This document shows, piece after piece, positions 24,190 through 33,284 of a stretch of DNA of 64,000 bases. The translations under genes and the position numbers were made by a program. Source of the stretch: JADLAT01 sp964348795 (GTDB taxonomy: Bacteria > Pseudomonadota > Alphaproteobacteria > Micavibrionales > Micavibrionaceae); NCBI GenBank assembly GCA_964348795.1, contig CAYGDY010000001.1, positions 1-64,000 on the forward strand. Direction: 5' to 3'. The notes beneath the pieces were generated by a model. It worked only from the letters and a program-made list of their open reading frames with translations. It made no database searches and was not told the DNA's origin. Position 1 is the first letter of the stretch. Every line of letters begins with the position of its first letter.

Positions 24190-25200
24190 ATGATGGAACT
24201 CTGGCAAACTTACGGAATTTGGACGGCTTGGACACTGTGCTATACCTTGATTGTGATTGTGGGGTTGTTGCTGGCCGTGGCCTATCTGACCTATGCCGAG
24301 CGCAAGGTGATGGGCGGGATGCAACGCCGTCAGGGCCCCATGATGGTCGGCCCCTTTGGCTTGCTCCAGCCGATTGCCGATGGTGTAAAGCTGTTCTCCA
24401 AGGAAACGATTATTCCGAGTGGCGCCAACAAGGTGGTCTTCCTGATGGCGCCGATGCTGTTGTTTGCGTTGTCTCTGGTGGCATGGGCGGTCATTCCCTT
24501 TGATAAGGGCTGGGTGCTGGCTAATATCAATGTCGGCGTGCTGTACCTGTTCGCGATTTCCTCCATGGGGGTGTACGGCGTGATTATGGCAGGCTGGGCT
24601 TCCAACTCCCGTTACGCATTTTTGGGCGGCCTGCGTTCCGCCTCGCAGATGGTGTCCTACGAGGTGTCGATGGGCCTGATTATCGTATGCGTGTTGCTGG
24701 TCACGGGTTCTTTGAATTTGCAGGAGATTGTGCTGGCGCCGCGTCCTTTGTGGGTGCAGGCGCTCCTGTTTCCCATGCTGGTGGTGTTTCTGATCTCCAT
24801 TCTGGCGGAAACCAACCGTGCCCCGTTTGATCTGCCAGAGGGCGAGTCGGAAATTACAGGCGGGTTTATGGTGGAATATTCCGCCATGGCCTTTGCGCTG
24901 TTTTTCTTGGGGGAATACGCCAATATGATCTTGATGAGCGCGATTACGGTGGTGCTGTTTTTAGGAGGGTGGTTGCCGCCTTTTGGCATGAGTTTTCTGG
25001 GCTTTATCCCTGGCATTGTCTGGTTTGCGCTGAAGGTTTGTCTGGTGTTGTTCTATTTTATCTGGGCACGGGCGACTTTGCCGAGATTTCGGTATGATCA
25101 ATTGATGCGGCTGGGCTGGAAAGTCTTTTTACCTCTGACGTTGTTCTGGGTGGTGCTGACGGCGGGGCTTTTGATCAGTTTTGACGCGTTGCCCAAATAG
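24190..25200 (+). CDS. nuoH: NADH-quinone oxidoreductase subunit H
   Basis: A 336-residue, eight-helix membrane subunit that links the quinone site to the proton-pumping arm. LTYAERKVMGGMQRRQGP and ETNRAPFDLPEGESE, GFMVEYSAM are hallmark motifs. Length is usual. It is followed after nine bases by a small membrane protein gene and then nuoI. Confidence 0.97.
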   Translation: MMELWQTYGIWTAWTLCYTLIVIVGLLLAVAYLTYAERKVMGGMQRRQGPMMVGPFGLLQPIADGVKLFSKETIIPSGANKVVFLMAPMLLFALSLVAWAVIPFDKGWVLANINVGVLYLFAISSMGVYGVIMAGWASNSRYAFLGGLRSASQMVSYEVSMGLIIVCVLLVTGSLNLQEIVLAPRPLWVQALLFPMLVVFLISILAETNRAPFDLPEGESEITGGFMVEYSAMAFALFFLGEYANMILMSAITVVLFLGGWLPPFGMSFLGFIPGIVWFALKVCLVLFYFIWARATLPRFRYDQLMRLGWKVFLPLTLFWVVLTAGLLISFDALPK

Positions 25201-25208
25201 GAGAAGAC

Positions 25209-25412
25209 ATGAACTATACGTTTTTTGCAGTCAGTATGTATATTATGATGCGGGGTTTACAGGTTCTGTTTGAAGACCAGCAGGATAAAAAGTGGGTGAA
25301 ATACTTCATAAGGGCTGTAACGGTTTTCATGCTGTATGCGGCTTTTGCCAGTCTTGTTGTTTGGTACACGGCTAATGAAGTACACTTTCTGGGCTTTGAT
25401 CCCACAAATTGA
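25209..25412 (+). CDS. Small two-helix membrane protein inside the nuo cluster
   Basis: A 67-residue protein with GGAGAAG just before the ATG and tight spacing (8 bases after nuoH, 12 before nuoI), so it is very likely translated with the complex I genes. The N-terminal segment MNYTFFAVSMYIMMRGLQVL and a second helix (RAVTVFMLYAAFASLVVWY) are hydrophobic. It could be an accessory complex I subunit or an unrelated insertion. I do not recognise it. Confidence 0.75.
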   Translation: MNYTFFAVSMYIMMRGLQVLFEDQQDKKWVKYFIRAVTVFMLYAAFASLVVWYTANEVHFLGFDPTN

Positions 25413-25424
25413 TGGAAAGAAAAG

Positions 25425-25910
25425 ATGTTCAATAGTCTGGCCCGTTCGTTTTTGTTGGTGGAGATCGTCAAGGGGTTTGCTTTGACGCTCAAATACATGT
25501 TTTTCATGCCCCGCGTGACGATCAATTACCCGCATGAGAAGGGGCCGATTTCGCCCCGTTTTCGCGGGGAGCATGCCTTGCGCCGCTATCCGAACGGCGA
25601 GGAGCGGTGCATTGCGTGCAAGCTGTGCGAGGCGATCTGTCCCGCGCTGGCTATCACGATCGAGGCCGAGCCGCGAGAGGATGGCTCCCGCCGCACGACC
25701 CGCTATGATATCGATATGGTCAAGTGTATCTATTGCGGGCTGTGTCAGGAAGCCTGCCCCGTGGATGCGATTGTTGAAGGGCCGAATTTTGAATTTGCCG
25801 TGGAAACCCGCGAAGAGCTCTATTACAACAAGGACAAGCTTCTGGCCAACGGGGATCGTTGGGAGGCGCAGATCGCATCGAACTTGCTCGCTGATGCGCC
25901 GTATCGCTAA
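25425..25910 (+). CDS. nuoI: NADH-quinone oxidoreductase subunit I
   Basis: A 161-residue ferredoxin-like subunit with two 4Fe-4S clusters near the quinone site. Motifs are CIACKLCEAICP (Cys62, 65, 68, 72) and CIYCGLCQEACP (Cys101, 104, 107, 111). The amphipathic N-terminus YMFFMPRVTINYPHEKGP is typical. Its stop overlaps the convergent pagL-like gene by four bases. Confidence 0.97.
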   Translation: MFNSLARSFLLVEIVKGFALTLKYMFFMPRVTINYPHEKGPISPRFRGEHALRRYPNGEERCIACKLCEAICPALAITIEAEPREDGSRRTTRYDIDMVKCIYCGLCQEACPVDAIVEGPNFEFAVETREELYYNKDKLLANGDRWEAQIASNLLADAPYR

Positions 25911-26416
25911 AACGGATACCCCAAGGACAAACCCATGACTTCCGTGCCCGGGTTGTGATCGTCCAGATTTGCGTTGGACAGGTGGCTCAGATGCCCGCCC
26001 ATACGGATTCCGTTTTCGTATTGATAGGAGACTTCGAGTTGTGTGCGGAATGCGATGGGGAAGCCCAGATCCAGATCGCTTTCCCCTTGGGAATACACTC
26101 CGGCGCCGATGCTCGGGGTCACGGTCCAGTCCGGCGCGATATTCCAGTTATACAGCAGGCCCCCGCCCAGCCAGAGCGAGGCATCGGAGGTGAGCTCTGC
26201 GCCACCCCACGGCTGGAATGTATTCAGAAGAACCCGCTTGCCGGAGCGGTATTCGATACGAAAATCGACAGCCTTGTCATCCCCGAACGTATCGTAATGG
26301 CCCATGGCAAACTGGAGGAGATCCGGTGCTTCTTCCGATTCAGGAAGCCCTTGCGCCATAACCGGCGCTGAAAGGAACAAGGCGCACAAGACGGCGGAGA
26401 TAACCTTTAATCGCAT
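25907..26416 (-). CDS. PagL-type lipid A 3-O-deacylase (acyloxyacyl hydrolase family)
   Basis: A 169-residue outer-membrane protein with a signal peptide (MRLKVISAVLCALFLSAPVMA). The C-terminal part is amphipathic strands ending in Phe (GLSLGYPF), as for a small beta-barrel. HLSNA gives His145 and Ser147, and Glu159 lies twelve residues after the serine. That spacing equals the His149/Ser151/Glu163 triad known for Pseudomonas aeruginosa PagL. It would remove the 3-position acyl chain of lipid A. The frame extends back to 26623, but the inner ATG gives the signal peptide. It lies opposite in strand between nuoI and nuoJ. Confidence 0.82.
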   Translation of the reverse strand: MRLKVISAVLCALFLSAPVMAQGLPESEEAPDLLQFAMGHYDTFGDDKAVDFRIEYRSGKRVLLNTFQPWGGAELTSDASLWLGGGLLYNWNIAPDWTVTPSIGAGVYSQGESDLDLGFPIAFRTQLEVSYQYENGIRMGGHLSHLSNANLDDHNPGTEVMGLSLGYPF

Positions 26417-26615
26417 GGGGTTCACTATGAAATCTCTTGGAAACAGGGAAAAGTGGCGCAGAGATACGCAGGGACAGGACAGAATCCTCGTGCCAGTATG
26501 GAAAAAAAACACAAAAAAAGCAAATGAAAATAAAAGGGGAAAACGGCGTGATGGACCCTTGCGGTCTGCGGGATAAAAGACTAGAACAGAACGGACGCAA
26601 GAACAGAGAATTTCC

Positions 26616-27218
26616 ATGATCATTCAGGCTTTGGCCTTTTACCTTTTTGCTGGTGTGTTGATACTCAGTGCCCTGATGGTGATTACGGTGCGCAACCCTG
26701 TGCATTCCGTTCTGTTTTTGATCTTGGCGTTTTTCAATGCGGCGGGGCTGTTTGTCTTGTTGGGGGCCGAGTTTATCGCGCTTATTCTCGTGATTGTCTA
26801 TGTGGGCGCGGTGGCGGTGCTGTTCCTGTTTGTGGTGATGATGCTGGATATCAGCTTTGCAGATTTGCGCAAGGGCGCGATGCAGTTTGTGCCTCTCGGG
26901 ATTTGTGTGGGTGGTGTGTTGTTTTCTGAATTGGTGTTTGTGTATGCAGGGTGGCAAATTGCGCCTAGTCATAATATGCAGGATTATAAGCGTATTGTAC
27001 AAACAAATACGGTGGATCTGGGCGCTGTGCTGTATACGGATTATTTTTTGCCCTTCCAGCTTGCGGGGCTGATTTTGTTTGTGGCGATGGTGGGAGCGAT
27101 TGTTCTGACGCATCGTACAAGGCCCGGCGTGCGGCGCCAATCTGTGGCAGACCAGCAACGCCGTAGACCCGAAGATGTGCTGGAAATCCAGAAAATCGCT
27201 TCGCGGACGGGGGTGTAA
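26616..27218 (+). CDS. nuoJ: NADH-quinone oxidoreductase subunit J
   Basis: A 200-residue, five-helix membrane subunit. YVGAVAVLFLFVVMMLDI is the diagnostic segment; this helix contains the pi-bulge in known structures. The C-terminal tail (RPGVRRQSVADQQRRRPEDV) is of the alphaproteobacterial kind. nuoK starts four bases after the stop. Confidence 0.96.
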   Translation: MIIQALAFYLFAGVLILSALMVITVRNPVHSVLFLILAFFNAAGLFVLLGAEFIALILVIVYVGAVAVLFLFVVMMLDISFADLRKGAMQFVPLGICVGGVLFSELVFVYAGWQIAPSHNMQDYKRIVQTNTVDLGAVLYTDYFLPFQLAGLILFVAMVGAIVLTHRTRPGVRRQSVADQQRRRPEDVLEIQKIASRTGV

Positions 27219-27222
27219 GACC

Positions 27223-27534
27223 ATGTTTGAAATTGGTTTGTCTCATTTTCTGACACTGAGCGCCCTGCTCTTTACGCTGGGGGTGTTCGGTATGTTTTTG
27301 AACCGCAAGAACGTAATCGTGATTTTGATGTGTGTGGAGCTGATGCTGTTAGCAGTCAACATCAATTTTGTCGCGTTTTCGGCCTATCTCGGGGATCTGG
27401 CGGGGCAAGTCTTTACAGTGTTTATTCTCACCGTCGCGGCGGCGGAAGCGGCCATTGGCCTTGCAATTCTTGTTGTGTTTTTCAGGAATAACGGTTCGAT
27501 TGCGGTCGATGATATTTCGAGCATGAAGGGGTAG
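27223..27534 (+). CDS. nuoK: NADH-quinone oxidoreductase subunit K
   Basis: A 103-residue, three-helix membrane subunit. The two conserved membrane glutamates are in LMCVELMLLAVN and AAAEAAIGLAILV. The start at 27223 gives the normal length; the open frame runs back into nuoJ. nuoL follows after four bases. Confidence 0.96.
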   Translation: MFEIGLSHFLTLSALLFTLGVFGMFLNRKNVIVILMCVELMLLAVNINFVAFSAYLGDLAGQVFTVFILTVAAAEAAIGLAILVVFFRNNGSIAVDDISSMKG

Positions 27535-27538
27535 GCGT

Positions 27539-29545
27539 ATGGAATTTGTCGCAGTTTTTTGCCCGCTTATCGGCTTTTTGTGTTCTGCGCTTTTTGGCAA
27601 AAAAATCGGGGATGCGGGGTGTCAGGCTGTGACGTGTGCGGGCCTTGTTTGCGCCGCCGTGGCGTCTGTCGTGCTGTTTTTTACTGTGGCGGTGCACGGG
27701 CATGGTTATACAACCCTTCTGGCGCCGTGGATTGTGTCGGGTGATTTTGCCGTGAACTGGGCGCTTCGGCTTGATTCTCTGTCTGTGGTCATGATGTGTG
27801 TGATCAATATTGTGTCAGCCTGTGTGCATGTCTATTCGGTGGGCTATATGAGCCATGATCCTGCAAAGGGCCGCTTTATGGCCTATTTGAGCCTGTTTAC
27901 CTTTGCCATGCTGATGTTGGTGACGGCCGATAATCTGCTTCAGCTTTTTTTCGGCTGGGAGGGGGTCGGGCTGGCCTCCTATCTGTTGATCGGGTTCTGG
28001 AACCACAAGGATTCTGCCAATATTGCCGCGCAAAAGGCGTTCGTTGTCAATCGTGTGGGGGACTTTGGACTGGCGCTGGCGCTGATGGCGCTGTTTGTGG
28101 TGTTTGGTACGATTGATTTCGATGCTATTTTTTCACAGGTGCCGGAAAAATCCAGTGTTTCAATACATTTTCTGGGGCAGTCCTGGCCTGCGCTGACGGT
28201 GATTGGCTTGCTGTTGTTTATGGGAGCGATGGGGAAATCTGCCCAACTCGGTCTGCATACGTGGCTCCCCGATGCGATGGAGGGGCCCACGCCCGTTTCG
28301 GCCTTGATTCATGCCGCCACAATGGTGACCGCGGGGGTGTTTCTGGTGGCGCGCATGTCGCCGGTGTTTGAATACGCGCCTGATGCGCGGATGGTGATTA
28401 CGGTGGTCGGGGCGTGCACGGCTTTTGTCGCCGCCACGATCGGTCTGACACAGTTCGATATCAAGCGTGTGATTGCTTATTCGACCATGAGCCAGCTCGG
28501 GTATATGTTTTTTGCCCTTGGCGTTTCGGCCTATGGCGCGGCGATGTTTCATCTTGTGACCCATGCGTTTTTCAAGGCGCTGTTGTTCCTTGGCGCGGGC
28601 TCAGTGATCCACGCCATGGACGGCGAGCAGGATATGCGCAGGATGGGGGGGATCTGGAAGAAAATTCCCCTGACATATGGTTTGATGTGGATCGGTTCTC
28701 TGGCTTTGGCTGGAATTCCGCCCTTTGCAGGGTTTTACTCCAAGGATATTGTGCTGGAATCGGCCTTTGCCGCGCATGCATGGTTTGGCACCTTTGCGTT
28801 CTGGATGGCGATTTCGGCGGCTTTTATGACGGCGTTTTATAGCTGGCGCTTGATTTTGATGACGTTTCATGGCGCGCCGCGCGCGGATCATCACACGATG
28901 GAACATGCGCATGAAAGTCCGCCTGTGATGCTCCTGCCATTGATTGTGCTGGCTCTGGGCGCAATATTTTCAGGGATGATGTTGTATGGCCCGTTTGTGG
29001 GGGAAAAGCATGTTGTCGTTGATATCTCTACGAAACTCACTGTTGCTGAGCGCGAGGTGCGTGAACTACATCTGGATCGTCATACATTTTGGGGGAATTC
29101 TATTAAAGTTTCAGAAGGGCATGATGTCATTGAGGCCGCGCACCATGTGCCGGTCTGGGTGAAATTCACGCCCTTGGCGGCGGGGGTTCTGGGGGTTGGT
29201 CTGGCGTATCTGTTTTACCTGTTCCGGACGGGCGGGCCTGCCTTTATGGTCCGGATGTTCCCGCTTTTGCATACGCTTTTTTTCAATAAATGGTTTTTCG
29301 ATCCCCTCTACGATGGGGTGTTTGTTCGCAATGCCGGACGACTCGGGCGTGTGTTCTGGGGCGTAGACCGAAACTTCGTAGACCGTTTTGGTCCTGATGG
29401 TTCGGCAATCGTATCGCGCCGCTTTGCAGGGATGTTGAGTCGGTTTCAAAATGGCTTTGTGTATCATTATGCTTTTGTGATGATGATCGCCGTGATCGGG
29501 TTTCTGACGTGGTTCCTTTTTCGTTTCGGGCAGGAGGGGATTTAG
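27539..29545 (+). CDS. nuoL: NADH-quinone oxidoreductase subunit L
   Basis: A 668-residue antiporter-like proton-pumping subunit with about 16 helices. FFGWEGVGLASYLLIGFW contains the key membrane glutamate, and GKSAQLGLHTWLPDAMEGPT the conserved lysine. The long C-terminal lateral helix region is present after a charged loop (residues about 490-530). Overlap and spacing with nuoK and nuoM indicate a single transcript. Confidence 0.97.
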   Translation: MEFVAVFCPLIGFLCSALFGKKIGDAGCQAVTCAGLVCAAVASVVLFFTVAVHGHGYTTLLAPWIVSGDFAVNWALRLDSLSVVMMCVINIVSACVHVYSVGYMSHDPAKGRFMAYLSLFTFAMLMLVTADNLLQLFFGWEGVGLASYLLIGFWNHKDSANIAAQKAFVVNRVGDFGLALALMALFVVFGTIDFDAIFSQVPEKSSVSIHFLGQSWPALTVIGLLLFMGAMGKSAQLGLHTWLPDAMEGPTPVSALIHAATMVTAGVFLVARMSPVFEYAPDARMVITVVGACTAFVAATIGLTQFDIKRVIAYSTMSQLGYMFFALGVSAYGAAMFHLVTHAFFKALLFLGAGSVIHAMDGEQDMRRMGGIWKKIPLTYGLMWIGSLALAGIPPFAGFYSKDIVLESAFAAHAWFGTFAFWMAISAAFMTAFYSWRLILMTFHGAPRADHHTMEHAHESPPVMLLPLIVLALGAIFSGMMLYGPFVGEKHVVVDISTKLTVAEREVRELHLDRHTFWGNSIKVSEGHDVIEAAHHVPVWVKFTPLAAGVLGVGLAYLFYLFRTGGPAFMVRMFPLLHTLFFNKWFFDPLYDGVFVRNAGRLGRVFWGVDRNFVDRFGPDGSAIVSRRFAGMLSRFQNGFVYHYAFVMMIAVIGFLTWFLFRFGQEGI

Positions 29546-29548
29546 GGC

Positions 29549-31087
29549 ATGATTGATTTTCCGCTTCTTACCATCCTGACTTTTTTGCCGCTCGTGGGGG
29601 CGTGCCTGATTTTTCTGGTGCGCGGGGCACCGGAAGATGTTGCGAGGAACAGCCAGTATATGGCGCTGTACACGTCCTTGTTTACGCTGGGATTCGCTCT
29701 GTTTATGCTGTGGAAATTCGATCCGGCTGGTACGGGATACCAGTTTGTAGAGCAAAGTTACTGGCTTAAAGCGCTTAAGCTGACCTATCACCTTGGGGTA
29801 GACGGGATATCGCTGTTTTTTATTGTGCTCTCGGCGTTGTTAACACCGTTGTGTCTGCTCTCGACATGGGGGACGGTGAAGATCCGTGTGAAGGAATATA
29901 TGATCGCTTTTCTGGTTTTGGAATGCTTCATGATCGGGACGTTTTGCGCTCTGGACACGGTGTTGTTTTATGTGTTTTTTGAAGCCGTCCTGATTCCGAT
30001 GTTCTTGATTATCGGGGTGTGGGGTGGGCCACGCCGCGTGTATGCCTCTTACAAATTTTTTCTGTATACCCTTTTGGGGTCTGTTTTGATGTTGCTTGGT
30101 GTGTTGTGGCTGGCGATGCATGTGGGGACGGATGTGACAACTATTCCGGACCAGACTCCCATTCCGGTGAATATCCAGATATGGCTTTTTCTCGCGTTTT
30201 TTGCCAGTTTTGCTGTTAAAATGCCGATGTGGCCGGTGCATACATGGTTGCCTGACGCGCATGTGGAAGCTCCGACAGCTGGTTCCGTGATTTTGGCTGG
30301 CGTGCTTTTAAAAATGGGAGGGTACGGATTTCTGCGCTTTTCCGTGCCGATGTTGCCGGAGGCCACGCTCTTTTTCACCCCCATGATCTACGGCTTGAGT
30401 ATTGCGGCTATTGTTGTAACCTCCCTGATCGCGCTCGTGCAGACGGATATGAAGAAGCTGATTGCCTATTCTTCGGTGGCTCATATGGGCTTTGTTACGC
30501 TCGGGATTTTCACGATGACCGTGCAGGGGGTGTCGGGTGCGTTGTTCCAGATGATCAGTCACGGCCTGATTTCGGGTGCGTTGTTCCTGTGTGTCGGGGT
30601 GGTCTATGACCGCCTTCATTCGCGGGAGATTGCTCGTTATGGAGGGATTGTCAAAAACATGCCGCGTTATGCCACGGTCTTTATGATTTTAATGCTGGCC
30701 TCTGTGGGCCTGCCTGGAACCTCGGGTTTTGTCGGGGAATTTCTTGTCCTGCTCGGTGCGTTTCAGGTTAATACGGTGGTGACGGTGTTGGCCGCAACGG
30801 GGCTGGTGCTGGGCGCGGTGTATATGCTGATGCTGTATCGTCGTGTTGTGTTCGGGGCTCCGATCCATGAAGACGCGCTGGCTATGCCGGATCTCAATAT
30901 GCGGGAGCAGGGCATTCTCTGGGTGCTGGTTCTTCTGGTGCTCTGGCTGGGTGTGTTTCCTGCGCTTGTGATGGACCGGATCGGGCCCGCCGTGGAGCGC
31001 TTTGTGGCACATCATCACAAGGCGCTGTCTGTGGCGGGGGCGGTCTCCTCTGCGGACGAGACGCTTCTGAAAGGAGCACAGCCATGA
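29549..31087 (+). CDS. nuoM: NADH-quinone oxidoreductase subunit M
   Basis: A 512-residue antiporter-like proton-pumping subunit. YVFFEAVLIPMFLIIGVWGG carries the membrane glutamate, and KMPMWPVHTWLPDAHVEAPT the lysine region. Begins three bases after nuoL and overlaps nuoN by four bases (ATGA). Confidence 0.97.
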   Translation: MIDFPLLTILTFLPLVGACLIFLVRGAPEDVARNSQYMALYTSLFTLGFALFMLWKFDPAGTGYQFVEQSYWLKALKLTYHLGVDGISLFFIVLSALLTPLCLLSTWGTVKIRVKEYMIAFLVLECFMIGTFCALDTVLFYVFFEAVLIPMFLIIGVWGGPRRVYASYKFFLYTLLGSVLMLLGVLWLAMHVGTDVTTIPDQTPIPVNIQIWLFLAFFASFAVKMPMWPVHTWLPDAHVEAPTAGSVILAGVLLKMGGYGFLRFSVPMLPEATLFFTPMIYGLSIAAIVVTSLIALVQTDMKKLIAYSSVAHMGFVTLGIFTMTVQGVSGALFQMISHGLISGALFLCVGVVYDRLHSREIARYGGIVKNMPRYATVFMILMLASVGLPGTSGFVGEFLVLLGAFQVNTVVTVLAATGLVLGAVYMLMLYRRVVFGAPIHEDALAMPDLNMREQGILWVLVLLVLWLGVFPALVMDRIGPAVERFVAHHHKALSVAGAVSSADETLLKGAQP

Positions 31088-32523
31088 TGATGGACTTCAA
31101 TCTGATCCCGTTGTTACCGGAAATTTTCCTCGCGCTTGTCGCCATGGGGCTGTTGATTGTCGGGGCCGTGCAGGGGCATGGGGCCACTTCTGTGGTCTCT
31201 ACGGCCTCTCTCGTGGCGTGTGTGATTGCGGCTGTTTGCCTGCTCGGTGTGGGGTGGAACGCACAGGTCGTGATGAACGGCATGTTCAAGATGGATGGCT
31301 TCGCGGGCTTTATGAAACTGGTGGTACTGGCTGGATTGGCGGCTTCCCTTGCGCTGTCCTTCCGGTATTTATCACAGGAGGGCATGGCGCGGTTTGAATA
31401 TCCCGTTCTTGTCATTTTATCCGGCATCGGGATGATGGTCATGCTGTCGGCGCATAATTTTCTGAGTCTGTATATGGGATTGGAACTCCAATCCCTGAGC
31501 CTGTATGTGCTGGCGGCGTTTCATCGTTCCTCTTTGAAATCCGCCGAAGCGGGCGTGAAGTATTTTATTTTGGGGGCCTTGTCTTCGGGGATGCTCCTGT
31601 TCGGGATTTCCCTGCTGTATGGATTTTCTGGCACACTGGATTTTGGGCTTTTTGCGGAGACTCTCAAACCGTTGACAGTGGTTCCGCTCGGGGTCACGTT
31701 CGGACTGGTCTTTGTCTTGGCGGGGCTCTCGTTCAAGATTTCGGCCGCGCCGTTCCATATGTGGACGCCGGACGTGTATCAGGGGGCCCCTACGACAGTG
31801 ACAGCTTTTTTTGCGATGGTGCCGAAAATCGCCGCCTTCGGGCTTTTGATGCGTCTGTTGTTTGAACCCTTCGCGGTACTCAGTGACCAATGGACTCAGA
31901 TTATCATCTTTTTATCGGTCCTTTCGATGCTGGTGGGCGCGTTTGCGGCCATCGCGCAGAATAATTTCAAACGTCTTTTGGCCTATAGTTCGATCGGGAA
32001 TATGGGCTACGCGCTGTTGGGGCTGGTCGCGGGAACACCCGAGGGTGCCTCGGCGGTGATTGTCTATCTGGTGATATACATGCTGATGACGGCGGGGGTG
32101 TTTGCGGTAGTGCTCTCCATGCGGCGTTACGGGCTCGCGCTTTCGGAAATCAAGGATTTGAGCGGTTTGTCAAAGACTTCTCCGGCGCTGGCTTATAGTC
32201 TGTGTCTTTTGATGTTTTCCATGAGCGGAATCCCGCCTGCCGCAGGATTTTTCGGAAAACTGCTGGTGTTTAATGCGCTGGTGGCAAAAGGCTATTTTGC
32301 GCTGGCGGTGTTTGGTGTGCTCACATCGGTTGTAGCGGCGTTTTACTATCTGCGGGTGATCAAGGTCATGTTTTTCGATGAAGCCGGAGAACCGTTTGAT
32401 GGAGAGATGCCCTTCGCCCGCCGTGCCGTGCTGTGTATCTCGATTGTGTTTGTGCTCGGGTTTGTCCTGAAGCCTTCCTTTCTGGTGGACGGGGCGATCA
32501 GTGCCGCCTCTGTTTTGTTCTAG
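31084..32523 (+). CDS. nuoN: NADH-quinone oxidoreductase subunit N
   Basis: A 479-residue antiporter-like proton-pumping subunit, the last nuo gene. LYMGLELQSLSLYVLAAF has the membrane glutamate and FKISAAPFHMWTPDVYQGAP the lysine region. birA follows after three bases on the same strand, a common alphaproteobacterial continuation (nuoN, birA, coaX, rnj). Confidence 0.97.
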   Translation: MMMDFNLIPLLPEIFLALVAMGLLIVGAVQGHGATSVVSTASLVACVIAAVCLLGVGWNAQVVMNGMFKMDGFAGFMKLVVLAGLAASLALSFRYLSQEGMARFEYPVLVILSGIGMMVMLSAHNFLSLYMGLELQSLSLYVLAAFHRSSLKSAEAGVKYFILGALSSGMLLFGISLLYGFSGTLDFGLFAETLKPLTVVPLGVTFGLVFVLAGLSFKISAAPFHMWTPDVYQGAPTTVTAFFAMVPKIAAFGLLMRLLFEPFAVLSDQWTQIIIFLSVLSMLVGAFAAIAQNNFKRLLAYSSIGNMGYALLGLVAGTPEGASAVIVYLVIYMLMTAGVFAVVLSMRRYGLALSEIKDLSGLSKTSPALAYSLCLLMFSMSGIPPAAGFFGKLLVFNALVAKGYFALAVFGVLTSVVAAFYYLRVIKVMFFDEAGEPFDGEMPFARRAVLCISIVFVLGFVLKPSFLVDGAISAASVLF

Positions 32524-32526
32524 GAC

Positions 32527-33282
32527 ATGACAGGTTCTGCCATAGTCTGGGAACATCATGTGTTCCCCCACCTGCCTTCCACGCAGGATGTCGTGAAGGA
32601 CAAGGCCGCGCAAGGCGCGCTCGAAGGCCTTGTGATCGAAGCGCTGGTGCAAACACAAGGGCGCGGGCGGCACGGGCGTGTGTGGGTTTCGGAGAGTGGG
32701 AACGCATTTTTTTCTTTTTTGCTTCGTCCGGTGTGTCGTGCGGAGGCTGTCGGGCCGATGGCCCTTCTGGCGGGTCTTGCCGTGGCGCGGGCGGTGCGGG
32801 CTCTGGTCCGGAATCCGGAGGATGTTATCCTCAAATGGCCGAACGATGTCTTGCTGGCTGGGAAAAAATGCGCAGGAATCCTGATCGAGGCGGAACTTCA
32901 GGGCCCCGATATTGTGTGGCTGATTGTTGGGGTGGGGCTCAATGTTTGCCTTGCACCACTGGATAATACGGTAGCGGTGCAGGATTTTAGCGCTGTGCCA
33001 CTTGCGCGGGCGGCGTGCATCGGGCATATCTTGGAGAATTTTTCAGAGCTTTATACGGCATGGCACCGCAATGGTTTTGATGTTATTCGTAAGGAATGGC
33101 TTGCCTTGAGCCTCCCTTTGGGTGCAGAACTATCCGTAAAGATGGGGCAACACATCATGAAAGGCACATTTCAGGGGCTGGATCCCGCAGGAAATCTGCT
33201 TCTCTGTCAGGAGGAAGGCGGGATAAAAACCATAACGGCGGGCGAGGTGTTTCTGTCCGGTGCTGAAGGACAGGGTGAGTGA
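32527..33282 (+). CDS. birA: Biotin--[acetyl-CoA-carboxylase] ligase
   Basis: A 251-residue enzyme that activates biotin to biotinyl-AMP and attaches it to the carboxylase carrier protein. TQGRGRHGRVW is the adenylate-binding loop and LKWPNDVLLAGKK the biotin-binding motif, followed by GIGLN-like VGVGLNV. It has the catalytic and SH3-like C-terminal domains but no N-terminal DNA-binding domain, so it is monofunctional. Overlaps the start region of coaX. Confidence 0.93.
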   Translation: MTGSAIVWEHHVFPHLPSTQDVVKDKAAQGALEGLVIEALVQTQGRGRHGRVWVSESGNAFFSFLLRPVCRAEAVGPMALLAGLAVARAVRALVRNPEDVILKWPNDVLLAGKKCAGILIEAELQGPDIVWLIVGVGLNVCLAPLDNTVAVQDFSAVPLARAACIGHILENFSELYTAWHRNGFDVIRKEWLALSLPLGAELSVKMGQHIMKGTFQGLDPAGNLLLCQEEGGIKTITAGEVFLSGAEGQGE

Positions 33283-33284
33283 AG

